A stretch of 64,000 nt of DNA from Fulvivirga sp. Its GTDB lineage: Bacteria > Bacteroidota > Bacteroidia > Cytophagales > Cyclobacteriaceae. Made by a program: the position numbers and the translations under genes. The number at the start of each line of letters is the position of its first letter. Position 1 is the stretch's first letter. The stretch lies in the NCBI GenBank assembly GCA_028280565.1, contig JANQLQ010000057.1:21268-85267 (forward strand), in the 5' to 3' direction. Under the pieces are notes generated by a model that ran no database searches, had not been told where the DNA came from, and worked only from the letters and a program-made list of their open reading frames with translations. Of the stretch, positions 27,081 to 36,673 are shown in pieces.

Positions 27081-28217
27081 TTATTCAATTTCTCCCAGGA
27101 CAGTCCCGGTGCCATAAGTAACGCTGGCATCCAGCACCTCGCCACTCCTAAGCCAAAAAGTTCTATTCCGTACAAGCTGATCACAACCTGTGAACAAGAA
27201 TTTCGGATGTGTTGTACTCACGTTTTGGTTAGGTTCGTAATCAGGATATCCAAATCCGTCATTTTGAATATCATAATCATAGATAATACGATTAGCAGGA
27301 AATGAACACCCATTGGATCGAAAACCTGCAAAGAGATTTATGGATGCATTACTTCCTCCTCCAGGCGAATTGATAGAAACAGGATACGTAAGATTATAAC
27401 CATAGCCTATATCTCCTAGCTCAATGTCAACTATTTCGCCAAATTCTACCACCAAAGCCTTAATGTACGCTTGCCTGTTAGGGTTCCAACCTGAAACAGG
27501 AGGACCAACGGTTGCCTGTATGTTTGCCGTATTGGGGAGGGCAGTAGCAGCTTCATAAGGTTGAAACACTGTACCTCGTGCCGTCCTTATCTCAATACCT
27601 GTTTCTTCAACCAAGGCTATTCTCTGGTCAAACTGCACGCCTGGGAAAAACAAAGAAATTGAGCGTCCGTCAGAACTTGTGGGTATCATTAATGAATAAT
27701 TTCCTTCATTATCCGTAACCGCTTGGGCTAACGGCTCGTTCCCGGCAAAAGCACTGATCGTTAAACCGGCAATGACTTCCGGCTCTTCTGTGGTCAAATC
27801 CGTTTGTATTTGAACTTGACCTGTAATGGTAGCTGCCTCATCTTCACTGAAAAGTCTTACGCTAACATTGTCTGTAGTTCCCCTACCCTCGTTGAAAAAC
27901 GAGACTTCCCTGGAAAAATCAAAATATCCTTCCCGAGAAACTTGCATGCGTACGTCACCTTGTTGGACTTCTTGAAAAAAGGCCAACCCGTCGTTGTTAG
28001 TCTCCGACGATACCGGTCCACCGGCTAAAGACAACGTCACAGTAGCTCCCGCAATAGCACGTCCGCTACCTTCCTCGCTCACTAGTACATAGACAGAAGA
28101 GTTCCTGGATGCCAGTTCCATAACGTCTTCTTCAGAGAGTCCATCATCATCACAACTGACAATGAACGTACCCATGACCAGCATAGCTAGTAGTAGATAT
28201 ATTCCTTTTTTTTGCAT
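27081..28217 (-). CDS. Lipoprotein with carboxypeptidase-like regulatory domains (paralogue 1)
   Basis: A 378-residue exported lipoprotein: the signal ends in TFIVSC, a lipobox, followed by DDDG, an acidic start often seen in surface-exposed Bacteroidota lipoproteins. At least two CarboxypepD_reg/Ig-like beta-sandwich repeats follow (SGRAIAGATVTLSLAGG..., then ITGQVQIQTDLTTEEPEVIA...). It ends near TYGTGTVLGEIE. The next gene upstream encodes a clear paralogue with the same order of parts, including the final YGTGT motif. Function is unknown; ligand-binding or adhesion is possible. Confidence 0.75.
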   Translation of the reverse strand: MQKKGIYLLLAMLVMGTFIVSCDDDGLSEEDVMELASRNSSVYVLVSEEGSGRAIAGATVTLSLAGGPVSSETNNDGLAFFQEVQQGDVRMQVSREGYFDFSREVSFFNEGRGTTDNVSVRLFSEDEAATITGQVQIQTDLTTEEPEVIAGLTISAFAGNEPLAQAVTDNEGNYSLMIPTSSDGRSISLFFPGVQFDQRIALVEETGIEIRTARGTVFQPYEAATALPNTANIQATVGPPVSGWNPNRQAYIKALVVEFGEIVDIELGDIGYGYNLTYPVSINSPGGGSNASINLFAGFRSNGCSFPANRIIYDYDIQNDGFGYPDYEPNQNVSTTHPKFLFTGCDQLVRNRTFWLRSGEVLDASVTYGTGTVLGEIE

Positions 28218-28278
28218 TCTAATTCTTTCAAGTCATTAATACTTTATGAACCATTGCTGGTCAACGCGTTTTGGAGTT

Positions 28279-29424
28279 CTACTGGATACGCTGACTCCTG
28301 AAAGTCCCGGTACCATAATCCCCGTTTACTGTCAATATCTCAGCAGTTCGTACTTCTACGAAGAAATCAAAGTTTGGACCTGCCTGTTGCGCACTATTTG
28401 CCTCAAAAAAAGTTGGATAGCCAGTACCGCCATCGTTGATATCCGCGAATATAGAAAGCTGACCATTAGAACCAACCTCCACAGGGATCGTAATATCTGC
28501 ACCCGTACCCCCGAATAATGAAGTAATCGTAACGGCTACTTCAGAGCCGGTGTAACCTGATCCTGTATTAAACACATTAATGTTAGTAATAACCCCATCA
28601 CTGGATGTATTAACATTTGTGATAATCGCACGTCGCCCGTTTGCAGGCGCTGGAACAGCTGCTACCAAAGAAGGAACAGAAGGCACATCTACAGATGAGC
28701 CACGCGGATTAAAAACTGTGGAAATATTATCTATGGACGGAAGTGTTTCAGGAAAATCAAGATCACCTTCGTTACCATTTTTTGCAATCCTTTGATCCAG
28801 CGTAAGGGTTTCATAGGTTAGTTCGTAATTGATACCATTGCTTGTGGCAGGGACTACAAGTTCATAAAATCCATTAGCGTCCGTAGTAGCTGTGATTTCA
28901 ATTACATTGATCCCATTGAGGTCGTCAATGTCCAAAATAGCCGTTACTTCGGTTCCTTCAGGTACTATTTCCGTATCTTCATTGGTAACATCAGTTTCAA
29001 TCTCTAGCCTTCCTGTGATTGTACCCGTGTTTTCTGTAAGAGATAGTACAGGGATAGTCTCGGTACGCTGTCCTTGCCTGAAATTAGTAACATTGACGCT
29101 CACAAGGCGCTGCACAGTGGTATAGTTTTCCCTACTGACGGTGACAGGAATGCTACCCCCAATCTCAATATCCGTAAAGGTGGCTACACCTTGTTCGTTA
29201 GTAGTGCCGCTAATGGTAGTTCCATCTTGCACAACCGAAACACTAACATCTTGGAGTGATGTAGTATTAAAGAAATCTATCACGTGAATAGAAAGATCAA
29301 TGGTCTGCTGCGCATTTAAAGCGTCTTCTTCGGTGAAATCATCATCACAAGCGGTGAAGATTCCAGCTATAAATAAACAAGACAAAAGGGTGGTTATAAT
29401 TGTCTTTTTCGTATTGTAATTCAT
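28279..29424 (-). CDS. Lipoprotein with carboxypeptidase-like regulatory domains (paralogue 2)
   Basis: A 381-residue paralogue of the downstream gene. The lipobox is IFTAC followed by DDDFTEEDAL; paralogue 1 has the parallel DDDGLSEEDVM. Shared layout: a first repeat with DVSVSVVQDGTTISGTTNEQ, a second with TGRLEIETDVTNEDTE, a short proline/valine-rich linker, a third region with SGYTGSEVAVTI, and a C-terminal YGTGTFRSQ. The spacing to paralogue 1 is 61 bp and to the upstream barrel gene 58 bp, so all three probably share one transcript. Confidence 0.75.
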   Translation of the reverse strand: MNYNTKKTIITTLLSCLFIAGIFTACDDDFTEEDALNAQQTIDLSIHVIDFFNTTSLQDVSVSVVQDGTTISGTTNEQGVATFTDIEIGGSIPVTVSRENYTTVQRLVSVNVTNFRQGQRTETIPVLSLTENTGTITGRLEIETDVTNEDTEIVPEGTEVTAILDIDDLNGINVIEITATTDANGFYELVVPATSNGINYELTYETLTLDQRIAKNGNEGDLDFPETLPSIDNISTVFNPRGSSVDVPSVPSLVAAVPAPANGRRAIITNVNTSSDGVITNINVFNTGSGYTGSEVAVTITSLFGGTGADITIPVEVGSNGQLSIFADINDGGTGYPTFFEANSAQQAGPNFDFFVEVRTAEILTVNGDYGTGTFRSQRIQ

Positions 29425-29482
29425 GGTACTGTAGGTTTTTAAAAACTTTAAAAAATTGTTGGTTAATGAATAAGGTATTTGG

Positions 29483-30202
29483 TTAAAATTGGATACCGAT
29501 GGTCAAGGCGAAAGCATTGCTCGTTATATCTTCGGTGACCTCGTTAAAATCAATGTAACTGTAGGATTCTTTGATCGGGGTGATCCCATATTTATAGGTA
29601 CCATTGATCACGATTTCCCGATCTCCTTGGAAAGGGAACTCGAATTGGAATCCTGCGGCCGCTCCGAATTGGAACATCTCGTACTGGTCGGTAACCACAT
29701 CATCACCGGAAGCGGTAGTGTAAACACGGCCATCGATCACACCCGTGCGCTCGTAGCTCTCCGTAGCTGCAAAATTAATGTCAGCGTACGGTCCTAGCAG
29801 GAAACTGGGAGATATTGAACCTGAAAACGGTGTGATCTTGGCTTGAAGCGGGATATAGACATTATGCAATATCACGTTGGCGTCTTTCACATTCCTGGTG
29901 AGGAAATTGTCGGGAGCGCCAAACCTGGTGTCGTCAATAAATTGAACGTAGGATCCTCCTTGCTGGAAGTAGGCTACTTCGGCTTGGATGGCGACTAGGT
30001 CACTGAACTGGTAAGCGGCAAATCCGCCGGCAGTAACGCCAAGGTTTAAGCCAGTATGAGGCTGGGAGCTACTGAACGAACTCACTACAGGACCTAATTT
30101 GATCCCATAAGAAAACCCGCCAGCTACTTCTTGAGCGTAACTCGCTAGACTCCCTGTCAAAAACGTGATCCACACAAGGAGTTTGAGGGTAATTTTTATC
30201 AT
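29483..30202 (-). CDS. Outer-membrane beta-barrel protein, PorT-like family
   Basis: A 239-residue protein with a signal peptide (VWITFLTGSLASYAQ) and an eight-strand-type barrel, with alternating aromatic strands such as YGIKLGPVVSSFSS, AIQAEVAYFQQGGSY and FLLGPYADINFAA, ending in ALTIGIQF with a terminal Phe. This matches the broad outer-membrane beta-barrel (PorT/OmpX-like) family. It is the first gene of a probable three-gene unit with the two lipoproteins. A joint cell-surface complex is an inference from position only. Confidence 0.78.
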   Translation of the reverse strand: MIKITLKLLVWITFLTGSLASYAQEVAGGFSYGIKLGPVVSSFSSSQPHTGLNLGVTAGGFAAYQFSDLVAIQAEVAYFQQGGSYVQFIDDTRFGAPDNFLTRNVKDANVILHNVYIPLQAKITPFSGSISPSFLLGPYADINFAATESYERTGVIDGRVYTTASGDDVVTDQYEMFQFGAAAGFQFEFPFQGDREIVINGTYKYGITPIKESYSYIDFNEVTEDITSNAFALTIGIQF

Positions 30203-30234
30203 ACTCTTGGATTAAATTAATAAATGTTGGAACA

Positions 30235-30288
30235 TGCAATGCTTTACATTGCAAATTTTTAAAAGAATAGTTACATTTCAATATTGAA
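30235..30288. promoter_or_regulatory. Two palindromes upstream of the beta-barrel/lipoprotein unit
   Basis: tgcaatg/cattgca (30235-30241 and 30247-30253, 5-nt loop) and the perfect 12-bp palindrome ttcaatattgaa (30277-30288) lie 33-86 bp before the barrel ATG. They could be operators. No TAnnTTTG promoter was found beside them. Confidence 0.4.
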
Positions 30289-30381
30289 ACTATGTAAAAC
30301 TATCTTGTTTTTTTAAACCACCAAAAAATTATGGGATTAAATTCCACATAATCAGCCAATAAGATGCCTAGGTATGAAGTA

Positions 30382-33006
30382 TTAGTTCACCTTTCCCCCT
30401 TTTTGCGTGAGGGTTTGTTTGATCTCATTTAGCTTCAGCAATGCCTCTACCGGTGAGATGGTATTAATGTCAATGCTGTCCATCATTTCTTGGATGGTTT
30501 TGAAGCGAGGGTCCGCTTCGAAAAGGCTCATTTGGTAATTGGCTTTGGGCACTTCCTTCAGTTTTTCCGAAGTATCGTTTTTATGTTTATCCTTCTCCAG
30601 GAAACGCATGATCTCATTGGCCCTGATCACTACTTTGTTGGGCATACCGGCGAGTTGAGCCACATGGATGCCAAAGCTATGCTCGCTGCCTCCTTCTTTC
30701 AGCTTTCGCATGAATAAGATCTTATCTCCCACCTCTTTCACAGATACATTGAAATTTTTGATCCTTGGAAAATCCTCGGTGAGCTGGTTGAGTTCGTGAT
30801 AGTGGGTAGCAAAGAGTGTTTTTACCCGGTGGTCGAGGTGATTATGTAAGAACTCCACGATAGACCAGGCAATGGACACCCCGTCATAGGTACTGGTGCC
30901 ACGTCCTATTTCGTCCATCAGCACCAGGCTACGATCCGAAAGGTTGTTAAGAATGCTAGCCGTTTCGGTCATTTCTACCATAAAGGTAGACTCGCCCTTA
31001 GACAGGTTATCCGAGGCACCCACGCGTGTAAAAACTTTATCGATCAAACCGATCTTAGCACCTCTAGCAGGAACAAACGATCCCATCTGGGCCATCAATA
31101 CGACTAGGGCGGTTTGTCGCAAAAGAGCTGATTTTCCAGCCATGTTCGGCCCTGTGATGATCATGATCTGCTGTTCGTCATTATCCAGCAAAACATCATT
31201 AGGAACATAAACTTCACCTATGGGCAGTTGCTTTTCAATAACGGGGTGCCGGCCGTCTTTGATATCTATCACCGTAGAATCATTGACCTCGGGACGGGTA
31301 TATTCGTTATCCGCCGCTACCTGGGCAAACGAAGTAAGACAATCCAACGTGGCCAGTACCCGGGCATTCTGTTGTACAGGGGTTACGTAATCGGCCGCAT
31401 CAGCCACCAGGTCCTGGAAAAGCTTATGCTCAAGGACAATGAGCTTATCCTCTGCGCTTAATATTTTTTCTTCGTATACTTTCAGCTCTTCGGTAATGTA
31501 CCGCTCTGCATTTACCAGCGTCTGCTTGCGTATCCATTCGGCGGGTACTTTATCTTTGTGTGCATTACTTACCTCTAAGTAATATCCAAATACTTTGTTG
31601 TATGCTATTTTTAAAGAGGGAATACCCGTGCGTTCTACTTCCCTTTGCTGTACTTGGAGAAGGTAATCTTTACCGGAAAAAGCGATCTCTCGCAGTTCAT
31701 CGAGTTCTGCATTGATCCCATCTTTCATAATGTTCCCCTGGTTGGATACGATAGGGACGTCTTCTTTAAGTTCTTTCTCTATCTTCTCCAAGAGAAACTC
31801 GCAGGTATTCATTTGGTCCGCAAGCTTTTTCAACGGGGCAATATCGCTGCCCGAGAGTGAACTTTTAATAGGTATCGTATTTCGTAAGGCTTTTTTAAGC
31901 TGGAGCATCTCCCTGGGGTTGATACGCCCTACGGCTACCTTGGAAATAAGCCGCTCCAAATCGCCGATCTGCTTAAGACATCGCCGCGTTTCCTCTAACG
32001 GGTCGTGGTCATTGAAAAATGCCTCTACTACGGAAAGCCTCTCTTGGATCGCTGGAAGCTCTTTTAACGGGAGCACCATCCACTTTTTAAGCATCCTCGA
32101 GCCCATAGGGGTAACAGTATGGTCCAATATTTCTATCAACGGCACACCTCCATCATGTTGGGCATAGATCAATTCTAGGTTGCGGATCGTGAATTTATCC
32201 AACCAAACGTACTTGTCCTCGTCGATCCGCGAGATGGATGAGATATGGGAAACCTCCTTGTGCTCCGTTTCTTCCAGGTAATGTAGCACCGCGCCAGAAG
32301 CAATGATAGCCTCTTCCATCCCTTCTATGCCAAACCCCTTTAGCGAAGTGGTTTTAAAATGAGTAATAAGCTTTTCATAGCTAAAGCTGAAGTTGTAGAT
32401 CCAATCATCCAACGTGTGCGTCAAGTATTCTTCCCGGAACAGGGCTTCGAATTCATCACGATTGGATTTGCAAAGGATCACTTCCGAGGGCCTGAACCCT
32501 TGGAAGAGTTTGGATACATATTCTTTTGATCCGAGGGCTGTCATAAACTCCCCGGTAGAAAGGTCAAGAAAGGATACGCCTGCTTGATTCTTTCCAAAGT
32601 ACAAGGACGCCAAGAAATTATTAGTCTTCCGGTCAAGTACATTATCGTTGAAAGAAAGGCCGGGGGTGACCAGCTCCGTTACCCCGCGTTTAACAATCCC
32701 CTTTACAGATTTCGGGTCTTCTAACTGGTCACAGATCGCCACCCTGTTCCCTGCCCTCACTAACTTAGGCAGGTAGGTGTCCAGCGAGTGATGGGGAAAA
32801 CCTGCCAGCTCTATATGCGAAGCTGCTCCATTCGCGCGTTTGGTCAGGACAATATCCAGTACTTTGCTCGCCCTGACGGCGTCTTCGCCGAACGTTTCGT
32901 AGAAATCTCCTACCCTAAAAAGCAGCAGTGCACCCGGATACTTCGCCTTAATGGCGTTGTACTGCTTCATCAATGGGGTTTCTTTGGCTTCTTTGGCTTT
33001 GGTCAT
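30382..33006 (-). CDS. mutS: DNA mismatch repair protein MutS
   Basis: An 874-residue MutS that recognises mismatches and drives repair with ATP. The N-terminal mismatch-binding motif [11 protein letters not shown] is intact (Phe-x-Glu), the Walker A is [13 protein letters not shown] and the Walker B is [12 protein letters not shown], followed by ATHYHEL. The start chosen is ATG 33006 ([13 protein letters not shown]); a 7-codon upstream extension begins at a weaker site. The length matches full-size MutS1. The gene is monocistronic, with neighbours in unrelated functions. Confidence 0.97.
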   Translation of the reverse strand: MTKAKEAKETPLMKQYNAIKAKYPGALLLFRVGDFYETFGEDAVRASKVLDIVLTKRANGAASHIELAGFPHHSLDTYLPKLVRAGNRVAICDQLEDPKSVKGIVKRGVTELVTPGLSFNDNVLDRKTNNFLASLYFGKNQAGVSFLDLSTGEFMTALGSKEYVSKLFQGFRPSEVILCKSNRDEFEALFREEYLTHTLDDWIYNFSFSYEKLITHFKTTSLKGFGIEGMEEAIIASGAVLHYLEETEHKEVSHISSISRIDEDKYVWLDKFTIRNLELIYAQHDGGVPLIEILDHTVTPMGSRMLKKWMVLPLKELPAIQERLSVVEAFFNDHDPLEETRRCLKQIGDLERLISKVAVGRINPREMLQLKKALRNTIPIKSSLSGSDIAPLKKLADQMNTCEFLLEKIEKELKEDVPIVSNQGNIMKDGINAELDELREIAFSGKDYLLQVQQREVERTGIPSLKIAYNKVFGYYLEVSNAHKDKVPAEWIRKQTLVNAERYITEELKVYEEKILSAEDKLIVLEHKLFQDLVADAADYVTPVQQNARVLATLDCLTSFAQVAADNEYTRPEVNDSTVIDIKDGRHPVIEKQLPIGEVYVPNDVLLDNDEQQIMIITGPNMAGKSALLRQTALVVLMAQMGSFVPARGAKIGLIDKVFTRVGASDNLSKGESTFMVEMTETASILNNLSDRSLVLMDEIGRGTSTYDGVSIAWSIVEFLHNHLDHRVKTLFATHYHELNQLTEDFPRIKNFNVSVKEVGDKILFMRKLKEGGSEHSFGIHVAQLAGMPNKVVIRANEIMRFLEKDKHKNDTSEKLKEVPKANYQMSLFEADPRFKTIQEMMDSIDINTISPVEALLKLNEIKQTLTQKGGKVN

Positions 33007-33154
33007 GAGGGAATGAGAAACCCACAAAGATTCATTTTTTTAGAAGGATTAGCAACTGGCCTTGGCATCTTAATTCATGCGGATGAAGTACAGGCACCTT
33101 GACGTTTAGTCCTAGGCTATCAAATTAAAAAACAGGGGGAAACAGTTGAGACCA

Positions 33155-33310
33155 GGAATCAGAAAGAGGAAACCAGGGAAACAACGATACAAACCGTTTC
33201 GAATCATCGATCTTCAGCCAAAAATGGTGAATCTCAATTCGAGTATCCTTTCCAAAATTGCGCCGATGGTACTTTCTCCGAACACTACCGGTTTCCTCTT
33301 CCTGATTTCC
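33155..33310. repeat. 156-bp segment bounded by 20-bp inverted repeats
   Basis: The left arm ggaatcagaaagaggaaacc (33155-33174) is inverted at 33290-33310 with one extra base and one mismatch. The ~115 bp between them has no credible gene. It lies in the 33007-33463 gap between divergent mutS and the toroid protein. A MITE-like relic or a large RNA hairpin is possible. Nothing else in this gap is supported. Confidence 0.55.
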
Positions 33311-33463
33311 AATTTCATATTTCTTTACAAGGCTTCTTTAAACAAAACTTGACAAGCCAGGATCACTCACCCAGCCATAACTAAAAACAAAAAATGTAAC
33401 GATTTATGGAATTTGGATTATGATCTCATCCTATGTGCAGTTAAACCAAAAATTCAAATCGTT

Positions 33464-34780
33464 ATGACAATACTAAAAACATCGGGGCTTGCCCTCCTCG
33501 CCGGGAGTATGCTTATCCTGGCCATGCCCCAATCAAGTAAAACCCGTATTCCCACATCGAGCCGGGACATCACCCTATGTATCACTCCACGTGGATGTGT
33601 TTTTAGAACTATTTTTGGAGAAGAGGTTTCCATACCCAGCAGGTACCCCACTCCTGGAAAGGTACAATACGCGATTGACAAGGGGTTAGGTTGGATGATA
33701 CAGGCCCAGCAAGCCAACGGGGGATGGGGAGCCGGCAGCCACCAGCGGCAAGATGTGTTGGACCCCCATGCCGTACAAACCGACCCGGCCACTACCGCCA
33801 TGGTAGCCATGGCGCTGTTAAGGACAGGAAGCACCTTGACATCCGGTCAATATCGTGATGAACTGAAAAAAGCTTTGTTTTATCTCATAGATGAAGTAGA
33901 GTCTACTCCAAGTGACAGGCTCAAGATCACACCCCTCTCCGGAACCCAGATACAAACAAAACTTGGGAACCATATCGATGCGGTATTGACCGCCCAGTTT
34001 TTCTCAAACCTGTTGGATCACTTAGACCATGATCAAACTTTGAAAGATCGTGTAAAAACCAGTTTGGACCAATGTGTAGATAAGATCGAACGTGCCCAAA
34101 ATGACAACGGGAGTTTCAAAGGGGCTGGCTGGGCTGGTGTTTTACAGTCGTCTATGGCTACCACGGCGCTAGAAGCGGCGGAACATAAGGGGATAGAGGT
34201 AGAGAGAGCCGTTTTGGACAAAGCCCGGGAATATCAAAAAAGCAATTATAATCCTTCTACCGGTGACGTAAAAATGGAGGAAGCCGCCGGTATTGTGCTT
34301 TATTCCGTCTCAGGTTCAGTACGTTCCAGCGCCAAAGAGGCCCGGAAAGTGCGTGAAAAAATGGCAGATGCTAAAAAGGAAGGGCAGCTAGGGGAAGATG
34401 CCGAGGTTTCTATTGAAAACCTTGTCTTACTGGGGTATAGCCGGGATGAGGCAATGCGCTACACTACATCTTACCAAGTTTACGAGTCCTCAAAAAACAA
34501 GGCACAAGAGGATGCCGTCATGGACGGTTTTGGAAATAACGGGGGCGAGGAGTTTTTGAGCTATTTGCAAACAGGTGAATCCCTCGTGGTGAATAATGAT
34601 GGAAGCTGGAAGCAGTGGTATCAAAATATCTCTAACCGGCTCATGAGTATCCAAGAGGAAAATGGAAGCTGGAGGGGGCATCATTGTATCACCAGCCCAG
34701 TATTTTGTACTGCCACTACGCTGCTTACGCTTTCTGTCAATAATGATATTGAGCGTCTTACCTCGCTGGGCCAAGAATGA
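33464..34780 (+). CDS. Exported alpha/alpha-toroid protein (prenyltransferase/squalene-oxidase repeat-like)
   Basis: A 438-residue protein. The start chosen is ATG 33464, which begins a clear signal peptide (TILKTSGLALLAGSMLILAM); the longer frame adds 17 doubtful residues. The body is alpha-helical with repeats typical of alpha/alpha-barrel proteins related to squalene cyclases: GLGWMIQAQQANGGWGAG, IERAQNDNGSFKGAGWAGV and SIQEENGSWRGHH. The acid-catalysis motif DxDD of squalene-hopene cyclase is not seen, so cyclase activity is unlikely. It may bind a hydrophobic or glycan ligand in the periplasm. The function is unknown. Confidence 0.72.
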   Translation: MTILKTSGLALLAGSMLILAMPQSSKTRIPTSSRDITLCITPRGCVFRTIFGEEVSIPSRYPTPGKVQYAIDKGLGWMIQAQQANGGWGAGSHQRQDVLDPHAVQTDPATTAMVAMALLRTGSTLTSGQYRDELKKALFYLIDEVESTPSDRLKITPLSGTQIQTKLGNHIDAVLTAQFFSNLLDHLDHDQTLKDRVKTSLDQCVDKIERAQNDNGSFKGAGWAGVLQSSMATTALEAAEHKGIEVERAVLDKAREYQKSNYNPSTGDVKMEEAAGIVLYSVSGSVRSSAKEARKVREKMADAKKEGQLGEDAEVSIENLVLLGYSRDEAMRYTTSYQVYESSKNKAQEDAVMDGFGNNGGEEFLSYLQTGESLVVNNDGSWKQWYQNISNRLMSIQEENGSWRGHHCITSPVFCTATTLLTLSVNNDIERLTSLGQE

Positions 34781-34783
34781 AGA

Positions 34784-34824
34784 TTCCCCGGGATATGATA
34801 ATCTTTACATCATATCCCGGGGAA
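34784..34824. terminator. Perfect 16-bp palindrome between convergent genes
   Basis: The arms ttccccgggatatgat (34784-34799) and atcatatcccggggaa (34809-34824) pair perfectly across a 9-nt loop. It starts 4 bp after the toroid gene stop and ends 42 bp before the stop of the leftward GumN gene. A bidirectional terminator is the simplest reading, although neither side carries a good U-tract. Confidence 0.65.
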
Positions 34825-34865
34825 CAACTATGCCTTCGCTTTGGGTATTTCTTTCGATGTTGGGA

Positions 34866-35774
34866 TCATTTTACCGGGCTTACTTTGTATCCTTCTTTCC
34901 TGAGTAACGATACTACCCCTTTTTTAGACCCTAAATGTCCTGCACCCACTGCAATAAACGTAGGTTTGTCTTTTACTAAAGCCTCTATTTTACCGATCCA
35001 GTCTTTGTTCCGTTGGTACAGTAAGGGATCCGCATAAGCTGTAAATTGATCATTTTGTAAGATGATCTCAAACAAAGCATGCAGGTCTTGTTTTTTGTAA
35101 GCCGCCACCATCCGGTTAAACTCTTCCAATGTGTCCTCCTTTTCACTGATGGTTTCTACGAGCCAGCTGACCTGGTCTTTCCGGGGTATGTCGTCGAAAA
35201 GGCCCACTTGGAAGGCTACGGTTTCCAACCCACTCACCTCCAGCTCTCTTTTAGCAGCCTCTTGTACAAAAGAGGTTTCGTAAGAAGCAGGTTGATCGCA
35301 GTTTATACTTTTCATCAGCACCATAGAAAGCAGCGCAAAAGGCTTGACCATACCTAATTGGGACAGGTCTACGCCATAATTCGTTTTAAAAAATTCATTT
35401 ACCAGTTTTGCCTCTTCGTCACTCAACTCACTGCTGATGTTCTCTCCATTGGGGCTTACGGACATTTGCTGCATTTTAACCATGATCTGTGGGTCGTCCA
35501 TATCCAATTCCATCACCACTTGTTCTACATTGTCAAGTGCTTTAGTAGTAGCATCGGTCATAAAAAAATCATCGGGGCAGATCAGGTGAATGGTACCGTA
35601 AAGGTAAGAAGGTTTTGCCAGCCCCTTACCTTCGATCTTCCACAAGAGTGAGGTAGGACCTTTTTGTGCGTTTACCTGCCCGGCCAATACCATGCCTATT
35701 GCAAAACCTACTGCAAAGAATGCCAGCTTAGAAATCCCTTTTTGTATCCTTTTTTTCATTCTTTCTACTTTCAT
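34866..35774 (-). CDS. TraB/GumN-family protein
   Basis: A 302-residue protein from ATG 35774, which gives an N-terminal membrane or signal segment (ISKLAFFAVGFAIGMVLAG). The family signature is clear: SYLYGTIHLICPDDFF near residue 60 and FIAVGAGHLGSKKGVVSLLRKEGY near the C-terminus, both with conserved His/Gly positions. TraB/GumN (TIKI-like) proteins include metalloproteases; enzymatic activity here is inferred. A longer reading frame upstream to 36098 overlaps the next gene and is rejected. It is the last gene of a leftward run with a membrane protein and an ABA4-like protein. Confidence 0.87.
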   Translation of the reverse strand: MKVERMKKRIQKGISKLAFFAVGFAIGMVLAGQVNAQKGPTSLLWKIEGKGLAKPSYLYGTIHLICPDDFFMTDATTKALDNVEQVVMELDMDDPQIMVKMQQMSVSPNGENISSELSDEEAKLVNEFFKTNYGVDLSQLGMVKPFALLSMVLMKSINCDQPASYETSFVQEAAKRELEVSGLETVAFQVGLFDDIPRKDQVSWLVETISEKEDTLEEFNRMVAAYKKQDLHALFEIILQNDQFTAYADPLLYQRNKDWIGKIEALVKDKPTFIAVGAGHLGSKKGVVSLLRKEGYKVSPVK

Positions 35775-35881
35775 GTTAAAGATTTTGATGTATAATTTAG
35801 AAATCAATAGGTTAGTAGCCAAATCCTTCGATTTATTACTTTCCAGGAGTACCCGAAACGGCATTTTACAGGTAAGCGGCT

Positions 35882-36673
35882 TTACAGGCGGATAAAAGGT
35901 CGCCCAAGTAGCGCTTGAATTAGCGTGAGCACCATAAATGCAAAGTATAGTGCCGAAAAGACAAAGATGATTTGCAGGTCTTTCAGTGGAAACGGCCTGT
36001 TGTAAGCCTTGAGGGACAGGGCCAGCAGGGGGAGTACTTGTATGGCGTGTATGCTTACAAAATGTGACACCCTGAGGTCGCCCGCCACGGTACTCCAATT
36101 TGTAAAAGGAAGACCAGGGCCTCCATCGGCTACCCCTACAGAATGTTTAAGGTTACCGCCCATCATAAAACCGGTAACGGCACCAAAAAGGAAAATAATA
36201 ATGCCCAATCGAATGGCCCAGGTAAGTTCATTTGACAAGTTCACTTCTAACCTAAAATAATCTATAAGTACTACCGCATATACTAAGTATGCTACGGTTA
36301 TAGCTGTCGCCATCAGCGGGAACATGACCGAACCAATAGGGTCAGTAACATTAAAATGAGAAAGTTGGCCGCGGGAAGCTTGGAAGATGATGCAAAAGAT
36401 CTCGATCAGCATGGTGATCAAAAGGACCCAGCTAAGGAAATTTACCCACGGCTTGGTATAGGGTAAAGGCTCAAGCATGAATACACTGGTCGCCAGGAAA
36501 ATCATTATCGAGATCGCAAATTTTAAGGGCTTGATCCAAAGATTGATCCCAAGCAACTCCCTGCTTTCAAAAGGGATGAGAAGCAAAATGCACGTCGAAA
36601 TAAACACAAAAACCAGCGTTCCATAGGCCAGCGTTTTATTGGCCGCAAATACCTGGGTAAACGTTTCAAGCAA
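35882..36673 (-). CDS. Multi-pass membrane protein of unknown function
   Basis: A 263-residue protein with about seven hydrophobic helices (LAYGTLVFVFISTCILLLI, FAISIMIFLATSVFMLEPL and others). Conserved-looking polar parts include NLWIKPLKFAIS and DLRVSHFVSIHAIQVLP; a His and Asp on helices could mark a catalytic or binding site. The start is TTG at 36673, overlapping the ABA4-like gene end by 8 bp. I cannot name a family. It lies between the ABA4-like gene and the GumN gene. Confidence 0.7.
   Translation of the reverse strand: MLETFTQVFAANKTLAYGTLVFVFISTCILLLIPFESRELLGINLWIKPLKFAISIMIFLATSVFMLEPLPYTKPWVNFLSWVLLITMLIEIFCIIFQASRGQLSHFNVTDPIGSVMFPLMATAITVAYLVYAVVLIDYFRLEVNLSNELTWAIRLGIIIFLFGAVTGFMMGGNLKHSVGVADGGPGLPFTNWSTVAGDLRVSHFVSIHAIQVLPLLALSLKAYNRPFPLKDLQIIFVFSALYFAFMVLTLIQALLGRPFIRL

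Noticed and set aside
33146..33352. 68-codon ORF upstream of the toroid gene
   Set aside because: It spans the 20-bp inverted repeat arms, so it is more likely chance.
34866..36098. A 410-residue reading of the TraB/GumN gene with a long N-terminal extension
   Set aside because: The extra ~108 residues overlap the membrane-protein gene at 35882, are Pro/Cys-rich and lack the signal peptide. ATG 35774 gives a proper exported protein.
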